Below, in pieces: positions 11,001-19,049 of a DNA stretch of 64,000 bases. This stretch comes from Gelatiniphilus marinus. GTDB lineage: Bacteria; Bacteroidota; Bacteroidia; Flavobacteriales; Flavobacteriaceae. The translations under genes and the position numbers were made by a program. Numbering within the stretch: the first letter of the stretch is position 1; each line of letters starts with the position of its first letter. The notes below the pieces were generated by a model, which saw only the letters and a program-made list of their open reading frames with translations, did no database searches and had not been told where the DNA came from. The DNA lies in the NCBI RefSeq assembly GCF_042678305.1, contig NZ_JBHUDT010000001.1; one strand, written 5' to 3'.

Positions 11001-13383
11001 GACTGCTTGTGGCACTGATGCTTTTTGATAATACTAGGTCGGCTTCCTCTATTGTAAAAGTAGCTGTATCTTCATCATCATCATCGCCACCTGTATTTGG
11101 GTTATTATCACCATCGGCATTATCTTCATCTAGAGTATTATCTGTGTTTGGATCACTATCTGGATCATCTAAGTCGCTTGCTGTTATTTGAACACTATTT
11201 GTATAATTTCCTGTATCATTTACAACAGCATCATACGTTAAAGTTCTTGAAAGACCATTTTCTAAAGTTAAATTGTCCCAAACAATAGATTTATTTCCTA
11301 AGATAAATACTCCTGCATCAGAAATTGTTCCTGGTACAATATCAAAACCTGAAGGTAACAGGTCTTCAATTTCTACTCCAGTGGCATCTCCTGGGCCAAA
11401 ATTTTCTAAGATAATTGAAAATGTAACTGTATCGCCAACAGCACCTGAAGTTGGTAAAACAGACTTTGTTATCTGTAAGTCTGCAAGTTCTAATGTTATT
11501 TCAGCATTATCCTCATCATCTTCACTTTGATTGCCATCATCGTTATTTGGTGTGCTATTTGGATCTGCTTGATCGCTATTTGTAACTTCTGCAATATTGA
11601 GATATTCATTACTTGTTCCGGTTGGCGTATTAACAATTGCTGTAATATTTAAAACAGCAGGAATTCCAGTAGTAATGGAACCAATATCCCAAACGCCTGT
11701 TACTGAATTATAATTACCGGCAGAATCATCAGATTGGTATGTGTAACCACTTGGTAATTGATCTATAACCTCAACATTTGTAGCTGTATCGGCTCCTGCA
11801 TTAGAAACTGTGATTGAGAATGTAACAGTATCACCAATACTTACATTTGTTGGAGAAACTGTTTTTTGTAATGATAAATTTGCAGATTGAATTGTAATTT
11901 CCGCAGTATCTTCATCATCATCATCTCCATCTCCATCTCCATCTTCATCTACTGTTTCATCTGTTGATGGATCACTATCTGGATCTAAATTATCACTTGC
12001 CGTAATTTGTGCAAAGTTAACATACGGACCTGAAGCGTTAACGGTTGCATTAAAAGTTAAGTTTAAGGTGGCTCCGTTTATAACGCTTAAATTAGTCCAA
12101 CTAATGGTTTGTGTTCCCAAATCAAAAGTACCTCCATTTGATACGGTTCCCGGCACTAAAGAAAACCCTAATGGCAAAACATCTGACACGTTAACTCCAG
12201 TAGCATCAGAATTTGTTGCACTTGCATCATTATTAAAAATGGAAACAGTAAATGTTACAACATCTCCTATATTTACGTTTGAATTTGATACCGTTTTGGT
12301 TAATTCTAAATCTGAAATTGGATTAATGGTAATAATAACTTCATCTGAAGCATCGCTACATGTTCCATTAGAGACTGTCCATCTAAATACATAAGAACCT
12401 ACTACTGTTGCTGTAACAGCAGTGGACGGATCATTTTCATTGATAAAATTAACCGTATTAGGCCCTGATACCTGGGTCCAAGTACCTACTCCTGAAGAAG
12501 CTGGAGTTGCTCCTAAATTTACCGCTGAAAATTGTGGCAAAGATTGATCTGGACCTGCATTGGCTGTTATCGGATCTGAATAAATAAGTATCTCCATAGT
12601 ATCTGAAGAAGAACACCCCCCTCCAGCTGCGGTCCAGGTAAATTGATATGCACCTGCTGATAATCCGAGTACCAAACTATTTGGATTGTTAGGTGCTGCA
12701 ATTGTAGCTGGTGTACCTGCGGTCTGGGTCCAAGTTCCTGTACCTTTAGATAAAGGTGTAGCTGAAAGAAAAGCTTGGGTATTATCGCAATATTCTTGAT
12801 CTGGACCTGCAAAAGCTTGAGACGGTGGTGCACCTGCATAAGTTAAAGTAACTGTATCTGTTTGCGGTGCGCAGGTAGATGGGGCTATAAAAGTTACTCC
12901 AGACGACGCTGGAGGATCGTTATTAACTGTCCATGTTAAGACATATACATCGTCAATTCCATCATTTCCTACATCGTCAGGTATATTTGATAATGTAGTT
13001 TGAGGATTATTTGGACTATCTATTACCACTATTCCTCCTGATGGATCGTCTCCTGGGTTTGCAAAAGTCCATTGACCAGTACCTGCGGTAGGTGTAGTGG
13101 CATTAAGCTGTGTATTTTCTTGACATGCAAGTGGCTGGTTAGCGCCAGCTTCAGCTGGACTAGGAGCTTCAAAAACTTCAATTCTAACTATATCTGCATT
13201 GTCTAAACAAAAACCAGTAACAAAGTTTAATTCTACAACATAAACACCCGGAACTGTTAATCCTGTAACATCAGTAGTAGTACTATTATTAGGTGTAGTA
13301 AATCCAACTGTTGCTCCTCCAGGTTGCGATAATAGTCGCCATTCTGAAGTTACATCTCCAGGAATAGCAACATTACCAGCCAA
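5020..13383 (-). CDS. Giant T9SS adhesin, C-terminal part: DUF11 repeats plus gliding motility-associated CTD
   Basis: This part holds 2787 aa from 13383, but that start is a TTG (Leu) inside a longer open frame that runs without a stop up to 13680. It is the continuation of the reading frame at 13681-16647, cut off by one TAA. It begins with Ig/PKD-like AGPDQ modules, then 17 DUF11 modules of about 130 residues opening with motifs such as ADLSIVKTVSN. The modules are joined by acidic linkers (DEDGDGNGDDDDED, NDDGDQSEDDED) that probably bind calcium. It ends with a CTD of about 90 residues (FSPNGNGKNEFF, IYNRWGNVVY, LPVGTYYYILDLGDG), the type B signal for T9SS export and surface attachment. 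Modules 4-6 and 9-11 are duplicates, and 12 and 13 are duplicates. Without readthrough or repair this part would lack a signal peptide. Confidence 0.85.
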   Translation of the reverse strand: MAGNVAIPGDVTSEWRLLSQPGGATVGFTTPNNSTTTDVTGLTVPGVYVVELNFVTGFCLDNADIVRIEVFEAPSPAEAGANQPLACQENTQLNATTPTAGTGQWTFANPGDDPSGGIVVIDSPNNPQTTLSNIPDDVGNDGIDDVYVLTWTVNNDPPASSGVTFIAPSTCAPQTDTVTLTYAGAPPSQAFAGPDQEYCDNTQAFLSATPLSKGTGTWTQTAGTPATIAAPNNPNSLVLGLSAGAYQFTWTAAGGGCSSSDTMEILIYSDPITANAGPDQSLPQFSAVNLGATPASSGVGTWTQVSGPNTVNFINENDPSTAVTATVVGSYVFRWTVSNGTCSDASDEVIITINPISDLELTKTVSNSNVNIGDVVTFTVSIFNNDASATNSDATGVNVSDVLPLGFSLVPGTVSNGGTFDLGTQTISWTNLSVINGATLNLTFNATVNASGPYVNFAQITASDNLDPDSDPSTDETVDEDGDGDGDDDDEDTAEITIQSANLSLQKTVSPTNVSIGDTVTFSITVSNAGADTATNVEVIDQLPSGYTYQSDDSAGNYNSVTGVWDIGSITTGIPAVLNITAIVNTPTGTSNEYLNIAEVTNSDQADPNSTPNNDDGNQSEDDEDNAEITLELADLQITKSVLPTSGAVGDTVTFSIILENFGPGDATGVEIEDLLPSGFDIVPGTISDAGVFILGNKSIVWDNLTLENGLSRTLTYDAVVNDTGNYTNSVQITASDLDDPDSDPNTDNTLDEDNADGDNNPNTGGDDDDEDTATFTIEEADLVLSKSISATSSPTPNVGGTVTFEVTITNNGPDTATNVSASDLVPSGYTVTGGTINNGGVATGNQIDWTIASIANGASVTLSYDVVVNAPTGTIGEYNNVAEITGSDQFDPTSTPANDDGDQSEDDEDSYIILPQTADLSIVKTVSNPTPNVGDVVTFTIRLSNAGTVSATGVSVQDILPVGYTNITNISGSGTETVANQIDWLGLTVPVGTDTLTLSFDATVAAPTGASDEYINTVEITASDQFDPDSEPTSDSDTDDKGDGLPDDDEATVGVSIQQSDLSIVKTIDNTSPNVGDVVTFTLVITNAGPDVATGVSIEDNLPIGYTLGTVNNGGIASGNTATWAGLTVAANNGTRVVTYQATVNAPTGALGEYTNVAQVTASDQYDPDSNPTTDNTVDEDGDGNGDDDDEDELTIAPAQADLSISKGLASGSATPNVGDTLVFELIITNDGPDNATGVSVEDVLPIGYTLGAVNNAGTATGNTANWSGLSVPSSGSITVTYEATVNAPTGAANEYLNSTQIIASDQYDPDSDPTTGNAIDEDGDGNGHDDDEDSFIIVPQTANLSLDKTAVDNNGAPVNVGDVLTFSIAVSNSGTTTATGVSIDDALPIGYILVPGSISNGGVYNTGATTIIWSGLNVPLEGITLSYQVTVNVPTGTVGEYRNVAEVTASDQFDPNSAPDNDDGDQSEDDEDAEEVAPAQADLVLSKSISATSSPTPNVGGTVTFEVTITNNGPDTATNVSASDLVPSGYTVTGGTINNGGVATGNQIDWTIASIANGASVTLSYDVVVNAPTGTIGEYNNVAEITGSDQFDPTSTPANDDGDQSEDDEDSYIILPQTADLSIVKTVSNPTPNVGDVVTFTIRLSNAGTVSATGVSVQDILPVGYTNITNISGSGTETVANQIDWLGLTVPVGTDTLTLSFDATVAAPTGASDEYINTVEITASDQFDPDSEPTSDSDTDDKGDGLPDDDEATVGVSIQQSDLSIVKTIDNTSPNVGDVVTFTLVITNAGPDVATGVSIEDNLPIGYTLGTVNNGGIASGNTATWAGLTVAANNGTRVVTYQATVNAPTGALGEYTNVAQVTASDQYDPDSNPTTDNTVDEDGDGNGDDDDEDELTIAPAQADLSLTKDVVDGDTTPLVGSEITFQITVTNDGPEDATGVVVTDLLPSGYDFVLYSSTSGIYNESNGVWDIGGVANGESETLLIDVLVNATGDYLNIAEVTATDVFDIDSSPNNDDGDQSEDDEDNATVTPVQAIADLSLTKDVVDGDTTPLVGSEITFQITVTNDGPEDATGVVVTDLLPSGYDFVLYSSTSGIYNESNGVWDIGGVANGESETLLIDVLVNATGDYLNIAEVTATDVFDIDSSPNNDDGDQSEDDEDNATVTPVQAIADLSLTKDVVDGDTTPLVGQEITFIITVTNDGPQDASGVEVTDLLPSGFDYILFSSTSGTYNEATGIWTVGNIANGTSEILLIDVLVNGSGDYFNIAEISASDVLDNDSAPNNDDGDQSEDDEDNVLVTPVDSLADLSLTKTVVDNEIMPNVGDEITFQITVSNAGPNAATGVEVVDLLAQGFNFVRFSATSGIYDEVTGLWTVGTVPNGSSQSLFIDVIVNEPTGTAGEYLNVSEITASDVMDPNSTPNNDDGDQSEDDEDSILVMTETADLSLSKSVSNVNANVGDVVTFTLQIDNAGADTATGVALEDVLPIGYSNITNITSGGQHIGNKIIWSGLSVPLSGLTITYSATVNMPTLQANEYLNIAQITASDQFDPNSEPNNDDGDQSENDEDSTFINTPIADIAVTKVVNNANPSIGETVVFTITANNLGGIDATSIEILDALPSGYEFISYIASSGIYDEGSGLWNIPLVSAGTSETLEITVEVLDVNDYVNTALLEFLDQIDSDETNDTDNVTINPQCLKIYNEFSPNGNGKNEFFYIDCINNYPNNELQIYNRWGNVVYVKEGYNNTFNGISNGRAVVNKNEKLPVGTYYYILDLGDGSKPRAGWLYIVR
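6834..7665 (-). repeat. 402-bp tandem repeat (two DUF11 modules)
   Basis: Two adjacent copies with a 402-base period, about 6834-7235 and 7236-7637, plus about 28 bases of a third start. Each encodes one complete DUF11 module with its acidic linker (modules 12 and 13, identical at protein level). The neighbouring module 14 is a diverged relative, which points to stepwise tandem growth. Confidence 0.85.
7669..8939 (-). repeat. 1271-bp long direct repeat, copy 1 (DUF11 modules 9-11)
   Basis: This segment matches 9775-11045 at a constant offset of 2106 bases, apparently identical by reading and by translation. It encodes three consecutive, mutually different DUF11 modules. Flanking modules differ, so the event was duplication of a three-module block or gene conversion, not a simple tandem. 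Confidence 0.85.
9775..11045 (-). repeat. 1271-bp long direct repeat, copy 2 (DUF11 modules 4-6)
   Basis: Partner of 7669-8939. The two copies are separated by 835 bases encoding modules 7 and 8. Recombination between them would delete or add exactly 2106 bases (702 codons) in frame. Confidence 0.85.
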
Positions 13384-13680
13384 TAAAGTTGCAATAGTAG
13401 TATCTCCTAAACAAATAACCTGATCTAACCCAGCATCGGCATCTTCACTTGGGCCGTTACTAACTGTTACCGTTACTTGTTCGGTATTATTACATGCTGC
13501 TCCTGCGCCAATATAATCCGTTGTATATTCAAATATATATACTGAACCTGCATCTACGTTTACATTTGCAGTATTACTATTACTTGGCGATTGTGTTGGT
13601 GCATATGGAGCGATTACCGCAGGTGTTGTATCTGCATCTACAGAAACTATACTCCAAGTACCTGTTGTACCTGGTGTTGC

Positions 13681-13683
13681 TTA
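13681..13683 (-). other. In-frame TAA interrupting the adhesin gene
   Basis: The upstream frame reads ...SSVFL-TAA-ATPGTTGTW..., and the frame after the stop matches the same protein without any shift (16647 minus 13383 is divisible by three). A sister module in the downstream part reads AFLSATP at the same place, so the stop occupies a serine position; TCA to TAA is a single-base change. It may be a nonsense mutation, a sequencing error or a readthrough site. Confidence 0.85.
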
Positions 13684-16647
13684 AAGAAAAACACTACTAA
13701 CCAAACATAGTTCTTGATCTGGCATAGGTGCAGCGGGTGCAAAAACATCAACCGTTAGGTCATCAGAAGAATTTGGACAAAATGGAGAACTTCCTACGGT
13801 AGTCCATCTAAAAACGTAAGAACCTGTTTGAAGGTTTGTAACATTTATTGAATTATTTCCTGGATTGTCTATAGTAGGTGTATTTGGTCCTGATACTACT
13901 GTCCATGTTCCAGTTTCAGCATCTGGATTAGCTAAAGGGTTTGCTGTAATAATTGTATTAGTTACTCCACAGATTACTTGGTTGCCCCCTTGTATTACAG
14001 CCGCTGTTGGAGGTATTCCTACTTCTATTGTAACCTGATCTGGTGTAGCAGAAGCTAAGCAATTACCATAATCTATTACCCATTCAAAAACATAAGTTCC
14101 ATCTAATAAATTTGAAAATGTTGCTGTTGGGCTATTAACATCATCAACTGTATAACCTCCAAAACCAGAAACCAATGTCCATGTTCCTTGACCTCCATCT
14201 GGCGCAGGAGAGGCATTCATGGTAAAAGATAAAGTAGGATCTAAACATAATTGTAATTGATCTGGCCCTGCGTTTATAGTTGTACTTGTATCTGCCACAA
14301 CCACTTCAACTGTATCTAATGTTGAAGGGCAAGCATTAGGAGCTGGAACTGAATATGCTATTTCCCATTGAAACTCGTATTGTCCATCAATTAAACCTGT
14401 TACTTCAGAATTTTCACTGTTTGGGTTGGTAAATGTTACTACCGAAGGCCCCGAGATTTGTGTCCACGTTCCTGTTTCATCTACATCTGGTGTGTTTCCA
14501 CTTAAATTTGGAATTGTTGTTACCCCTGTTCCAAAGCAAAAATCTGCTCCAGCGTCAGCTATTGTTGGCGATTCATCTGCCGTGGTTGTTATTATAACAT
14601 CATCGGTTGCTGCAGGTCCACAATTAATAAAATCATTTAAAAGCGACCAAGTTAGTGTGTAAGCTGTTGATGGCAAAACAAAACCAGTTGCAATAGCATT
14701 CGGGTCATTTACATCTGAAAAAACAACACTTGGATCTGATGCTGTCCATGTTCCTGTTTGACTAGCCGTACCGGGATCTGCTGCTAATTGCACAGGCGCA
14801 TTGAAACAAACCGCTTGATTTGCACCAGCCTCAACTGGAGAGTTATCTAAAGGAGAAACAAAAACACTAGTATCCGAGACTTGCGGTGGTATACAATTTG
14901 GACCAGCTGTTACTGTATATCTAAACACGTATTCCCCAGGAATAAGCCCAGATATTGAAGTCGTTCTAGCGTAAATATCTGCAATAGATGCCGTATTGGG
15001 GCCAGATACCTGAGACCAAACTGAAGTTTCTCCAGGTAAAATAGCACTGCCTGCAATATTACCTATAACTTGACCACAAATAAATGTTTGAGGTGATCCT
15101 GCATTAGAGCCCGATATGGGGGTAGAAATAAATATGTTGATAGCATCGTTAGCCGTATCGCAACCTTGTAAAAGATTACCTGTTCTTCTTCTCCTAAAGT
15201 TTACTGTATATGTACCAGCTACATCAAAAACATTAATATTTGCTGTACCACTACCCGCACTACCTAAATTTGTATAAGCTGTTGGAAAAGTTAACCCCGA
15301 ATCTGCAGGCCCACTAACAATACTATATTCGGTTATATTACCACTGGTTGAAATATATGGCACATCAATTGAAGTATCTCCGCAATCCCCAATAATATCA
15401 GCACCAGAATTAACACTGATACTTATAGGGTTTGTATTGTATGTAATATTAACAATATCTACTGAAGTACAATTAGTAATTGTATTAGTAATTGTATACC
15501 TAAACCTATACGAGCTAGGAGAAGACAATCCGGTAACTTGGGTTGTAGCACTTGTAGGGTTTGCAATTGTTGCTGCTGGTCCTGTTAGCTGCTCCCACAA
15601 TACTGTTTCGTTTGTAAAATCTGGCGAGTTACCTACTAAAGTAGTTTGGGTAATTGATGCATCACAAAACCTCTGATTATCGTTTGTAACAAAAGCTTGG
15701 GTAACATCCTGTGTTGCAGGAGGTACAGTAACAGTAACTGTATCACTTCCAGAAATACAAGGTCCAACAACATCCCACCTGAAAGTATAAACCCCTTCAG
15801 ATAAACCATTTACACTTGTATTATTTGCATTAGGACCAACTATGTTTGGGCTTGATGGCCCACTTACAAAAGACCAAGTACCAACTTGACCGTTAATGTT
15901 ATTACCTGCAAAACTTCCGTTTAAATTTGTATTTTGGCTTACGGTATAACAATTGGTTAATACTTGATCTGTACCAGCATCAACTGGAGTTTCCCCACCA
16001 TAATTTGTAATTGTAATTTCATCAAAAGATTCACAAAATTGACCAGGAGCGTATTCAGCACCAGTAATTGTCCATCTTAATGTTGTTGTTCCAGCACTAC
16101 CTTCAGGCAAAGTAATTGTTGAAGTTGGAGAATTTGGCAAATTAATAGTTACTCCAGCTCCATTAGTACCATTTACAGTCCAAACCCCTGTTTCACCTGG
16201 GTTACTGGGTGTATTACCACTTATTAACAAGGCTCCCGAATTATCTGGACAAGACAACACGTCTGGTCCTGCATCTGCAATAGTTATTGGCTCTACAGTA
16301 AACGATACTGTTTGAGAGGGTGTATCTCCGTTTAGACAAACAGCAGATAATTGAAACACGTATGTATTTCCGCCTGTAAAACCTGTAATAGTAGGGTTAT
16401 CTATTGAAGGATCACTAATTATAACTGTAGGCCCTCCTATTTGTGTCCATGTTGGTCCTTCTGCATAGGTATCTGGTGAGTTTCCGCTTAATTGAAAAAC
16501 ATCATTTACACATATAGTTTGATCTATACCTGCATTTATAGTACATGATTGGGCGTTTAATGAACCAGTACCAAAACATAACAAAAACAATAAAAAAGTA
16601 AATGTGTATGTAATTATATATTTTTTGCCAGAGTAGAAATTATCCAT
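13681..16647 (-). CDS. Giant T9SS adhesin, N-terminal part with signal peptide and PKD/Ig-like modules
   Basis: This 988-aa fragment has a clear Sec signal peptide (hydrophobic core YTFTFLLFLLCFGTG, likely cleavage after LNA near residue 32). About nine tandem PKD/Ig-like modules of about 100 residues follow, marked by AGPDQ/GADQ openings, TGTWTxVSGP strands and G-xYxFxW endings. The fragment ends at a TAA in the middle of a module. Together with the frame to 5020 it would encode about 3,870 residues. It is the first gene of the adhesin-SprF-OmpA unit and has a good TAnnTTTG promoter about 160 bases upstream. As it stands, the product would be secreted to the periplasm without a T9SS CTD. The two parts are best treated as one interrupted gene. 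Confidence 0.85.
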   Translation of the reverse strand: MDNFYSGKKYIITYTFTFLLFLLCFGTGSLNAQSCTINAGIDQTICVNDVFQLSGNSPDTYAEGPTWTQIGGPTVIISDPSIDNPTITGFTGGNTYVFQLSAVCLNGDTPSQTVSFTVEPITIADAGPDVLSCPDNSGALLISGNTPSNPGETGVWTVNGTNGAGVTINLPNSPTSTITLPEGSAGTTTLRWTITGAEYAPGQFCESFDEITITNYGGETPVDAGTDQVLTNCYTVSQNTNLNGSFAGNNINGQVGTWSFVSGPSSPNIVGPNANNTSVNGLSEGVYTFRWDVVGPCISGSDTVTVTVPPATQDVTQAFVTNDNQRFCDASITQTTLVGNSPDFTNETVLWEQLTGPAATIANPTSATTQVTGLSSPSSYRFRYTITNTITNCTSVDIVNITYNTNPISISVNSGADIIGDCGDTSIDVPYISTSGNITEYSIVSGPADSGLTFPTAYTNLGSAGSGTANINVFDVAGTYTVNFRRRRTGNLLQGCDTANDAINIFISTPISGSNAGSPQTFICGQVIGNIAGSAILPGETSVWSQVSGPNTASIADIYARTTSISGLIPGEYVFRYTVTAGPNCIPPQVSDTSVFVSPLDNSPVEAGANQAVCFNAPVQLAADPGTASQTGTWTASDPSVVFSDVNDPNAIATGFVLPSTAYTLTWSLLNDFINCGPAATDDVIITTTADESPTIADAGADFCFGTGVTTIPNLSGNTPDVDETGTWTQISGPSVVTFTNPNSENSEVTGLIDGQYEFQWEIAYSVPAPNACPSTLDTVEVVVADTSTTINAGPDQLQLCLDPTLSFTMNASPAPDGGQGTWTLVSGFGGYTVDDVNSPTATFSNLLDGTYVFEWVIDYGNCLASATPDQVTIEVGIPPTAAVIQGGNQVICGVTNTIITANPLANPDAETGTWTVVSGPNTPTIDNPGNNSINVTNLQTGSYVFRWTTVGSSPFCPNSSDDLTVDVFAPAAPMPDQELCLVSSVFL

Positions 16648-16809
16648 TTAAATTTATTTATAGTTGATTTAATTTTATTAAAAATATTAATTGATTTTTT
16701 AGCGACCTTATCAACGAAAAATATTTACATTTAATAGATAAAAAACATAATAATACGACTAAAAATCTAATTTGAAAGAAAAAACACCTTTTTACAAGGG
16801 TGTTACATT

Positions 16810-16841
16810 CAAATATAAAATCATTTTTCTACTTCTTCAAA
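16810..16841 (-). promoter_or_regulatory. Promoter of the adhesin operon
   Basis: Read on the minus strand: TTTG (16841-16838), 20 bases, TATATTTG (16817-16810). This fits the Bacteroidota sigma consensus TTTG/TTG-N19-21-TAnnTTTG. It predicts a start near 16803 and a 5' leader of about 155 bases. Confidence 0.6.
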
Positions 16842-16845
16842 ATAA

Positions 16846-16867
16846 TTTGTTAACAAATATTTGTTAA
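16846..16867. promoter_or_regulatory. Overlapping perfect palindromes upstream of the adhesin promoter
   Basis: TTTGTTAACAAA (16846-16857) and TTAACAAATATTTGTTAA (16850-16867) are perfect inverted repeats that overlap. They lie just upstream of the -33 box, roughly -40 to -62, where an activator would bind. The regulator is unknown. Confidence 0.45.
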
Positions 16868-17357
16868 TATATTTCTCACACAAAAAATATTTGATTGTTT
16901 TTAGCAGTAGTTATAGAGCATAAAATTTTAAGCCCCACCCGTTGTTGGTTAAGACTTAAATAAAAAATTGTGAATCTTACATAATCAGCAAGTTATTTTA
17001 AAAATAAAAAAACTGATTATAACTAACTTAAATATATATTTTAAGAAAACAGAAAACACCATTATATCAACTATAAAGCTATAAAAAACGTAAACCCAAA
17101 ACCAAAGACTTAAAACTGGTTGGTTATAGCCTAACGTTAAAAATTATGCAAATCTGTAGTGATAGTTAATTATTTATAAAAATACCCAATCCCTATTTAG
17201 TAAAGATATTTTTTTCCTAAATACAATTGGGCTTTAAAAACGCCTATGAATTTTATTGTAAAATCCATTTAAGATTATAACATTGCTGCCATAAAGCTAT
17301 TACCAATATCAAAAAAATAATATTATTTAATATGGTTTTTTTATAAGGAAATGTATT

Positions 17358-17365
17358 TATATTTG
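17358..17365 (+). promoter_or_regulatory. -7 promoter box of the ABC transporter operon
   Basis: TATATTTG matches TAnnTTTG. No clean TTG is seen 17-23 bases upstream, which suggests a weak or activator-dependent promoter. The start codon follows 73 bases later. Confidence 0.5.
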
Positions 17366-17370
17366 CTAAA

Positions 17371-17397
17371 TATTACTATATATATAAATAATATTAC
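17371..17397 (+). promoter_or_regulatory. TATTAC-N15-TATTAC element (candidate operator)
   Basis: TATTAC occurs at 17371-17376 and 17392-17397, 21 bases apart, directly after the -7 box. The same pair with the same spacing follows the -7 box of the TonB receptor gene (22665-22691). Position and sharing suggest repressor binding, with nearby NikR the obvious candidate (inference). Confidence 0.4.
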
Positions 17398-17437
17398 CTA
17401 ACTAAATTATGCGTTCTCAATCCAAAATACATTAGAA

Positions 17438-19039
17438 ATGAAGACCTTACAAAAACTATTATTTATTTCTATACTGTTTGCCCTCACTTGTCTTTCTTGC
17501 GTAAATAAAAATAAAAAAAAACCTAATATTGATAAACCTCAAAAAGACGAGCTAATTTTAGCTATTGGTGGCGAGCCAGAAACTGGTTTCGATCCTACAA
17601 CAGGTTGGGGCCAATACGCAAGACCCATTTTTCAAAGCACATTACTAAAACACGATAAGGACTTTAATATTATAAATGATGCCGCTACCAACTATAAAAT
17701 CAGTGATGATGGCTTAAAATGGACTGTACAATTGCGCGATAGCATCCAGTTCTCAGATGGCAAACCACTAACTGCAGACGATGTTGTTTTTACTTTTAAA
17801 ACGGCAAAAAACAGCGCATCTTTAGTAGATTTAACCAACCTGGAAAAAGTTGATAAAATTAATAATCATGCCGTAGAATTCACATTAAAAAAACGAAATT
17901 ACACCTTTATACATCATTTATTAACCATGGGCATTGTACCAAAACATGCGTATAGTGCTTCATACAGCGAAAAACCAATAGGTTCTGGCCCTTATCAATT
18001 TGTTCAATGGGATAAAGGGCAGCAGCTTATTCTTAAAGCCAACCCGCTTTATTACGGCAAAAAACCCTATTTTAATAAACTTGTGTTCTTGTTTTTATCT
18101 GAAGACGCCGCTTTTGCCGCAGCTAAATCTGGACAGGTTGACGTTGCTGCAATATCGCCTACATTAGCTGATGAAAACATTAAGGGTATGAAATTGGTAA
18201 GTTTAAAGAGTGTTGATAACCGAGGTTTGGCATTGCCATACTTGCCAGACGAAGGAAAAACAGTTAACGGCAGAACCCTTGGAAATAACGTAACCTCTGA
18301 TATAGCCATACGCAAAGCCATGAATATTGGCATAGATAGGCAGGCTCTGGTTAATGGATTGTTAAAAGGTTACGGTACACCTGCCTATTCTGTAGCCGAT
18401 AGCTTACCTTGGTGGAATCCAGAAACCAAAATTGATAACGATGGTGATATTGAAAAGGCAAAAGAAATTTTAGATAAAGCGGGTTGGAAAGAAAATAAAG
18501 AAGGCTTTCGAGAGAAAAACGGCACTGAAGCAGCATTCACCATATATTACCCAACTAGCGAACAAATCAGACAATCTTTAGCCATTACCTTTGCCGATAT
18601 GATGAAAAAATTAGGTATAAAGATTCAAACCAAAGGCGCAAATTGGAACGAGATTGAAAAGCATATGCATTCCAGTGCGGTACTATTTGGCTTAGGAAGC
18701 CATGACCCGCTTGAAATATACAATGCCTTTAGCAGTAAAGTAAAAGGCATAGGGCTTAACAATGCCAACTTTTATGCTAATGATACTGTTGATGCCAATT
18801 TTGAAAAAGCACTAGGAGCCTTATCTCAAGAGGAAGCAAATACCTATTGGAAAAAAGCACAATGGGATGGAAAAACAGGATTTTCCAATAAAGGAGATGC
18901 TTCTTGGGTTTGGTTGGTTAACATAAACCATTTATTCTACATGAGGGAAAAACTTAATATTGGCACTCAAAAAATACAGCCTCACAAACACGATTGGCCT
19001 ATAATGGATTTTATTGAAAATTGGCACTGGCAAGACTAA
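17438..19039 (+). CDS. ABC transporter substrate-binding lipoprotein (SBP_bac_5, nickel/peptide type)
   Basis: The 533-aa protein has a lipoprotein signal peptide with lipobox LSC (Cys21), so it should be anchored to a membrane facing the periplasm. The rest is a family 5 extracellular solute-binding protein (LILAIGGEPETGFDPTTGWG, LRDSIQFSDGKPLTADDVVF, GSGPYQFVQWDKG), the family of NikA, CntA, OppA and DppA. It is the first gene of a five-gene ABC operon and is followed by a permease after 10 bases. NikR and a TonB receptor in the same locus favour nickel, perhaps as a chelate. The sequence alone cannot exclude a peptide or another metal-chelate as ligand. Confidence 0.85.
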   Translation: MKTLQKLLFISILFALTCLSCVNKNKKKPNIDKPQKDELILAIGGEPETGFDPTTGWGQYARPIFQSTLLKHDKDFNIINDAATNYKISDDGLKWTVQLRDSIQFSDGKPLTADDVVFTFKTAKNSASLVDLTNLEKVDKINNHAVEFTLKKRNYTFIHHLLTMGIVPKHAYSASYSEKPIGSGPYQFVQWDKGQQLILKANPLYYGKKPYFNKLVFLFLSEDAAFAAAKSGQVDVAAISPTLADENIKGMKLVSLKSVDNRGLALPYLPDEGKTVNGRTLGNNVTSDIAIRKAMNIGIDRQALVNGLLKGYGTPAYSVADSLPWWNPETKIDNDGDIEKAKEILDKAGWKENKEGFREKNGTEAAFTIYYPTSEQIRQSLAITFADMMKKLGIKIQTKGANWNEIEKHMHSSAVLFGLGSHDPLEIYNAFSSKVKGIGLNNANFYANDTVDANFEKALGALSQEEANTYWKKAQWDGKTGFSNKGDASWVWLVNINHLFYMREKLNIGTQKIQPHKHDWPIMDFIENWHWQD

Positions 19040-19049
19040 AAAACTATAA

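Larger units (their letters stand above)
16648..17437. other. Intergenic region between divergent adhesin and nickel-transport units
   Basis: The region holds about 790 very AT-rich bases with no convincing gene on either strand. It contains the adhesin promoter and palindromes near its left end, and the plus-strand -7 box with TATTAC repeats near its right end. The middle (about 16900-17330) shows no structure I can name. Confidence 0.6.

Noticed and set aside
13381..13383. TTG as the true start of a separate 2787-aa gene.
   Set aside because: The frame is open and on-pattern up to the TAA at 13681, there is no signal peptide or upstream site, and the sequence continues the previous module.
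5020..16647. Repeats considered as a CRISPR array or insertion sequences.
   Set aside because: Repeat units are 402 and 1271 bases long, are coding in one frame and have no short spacers, terminal inverted repeats or transposase.
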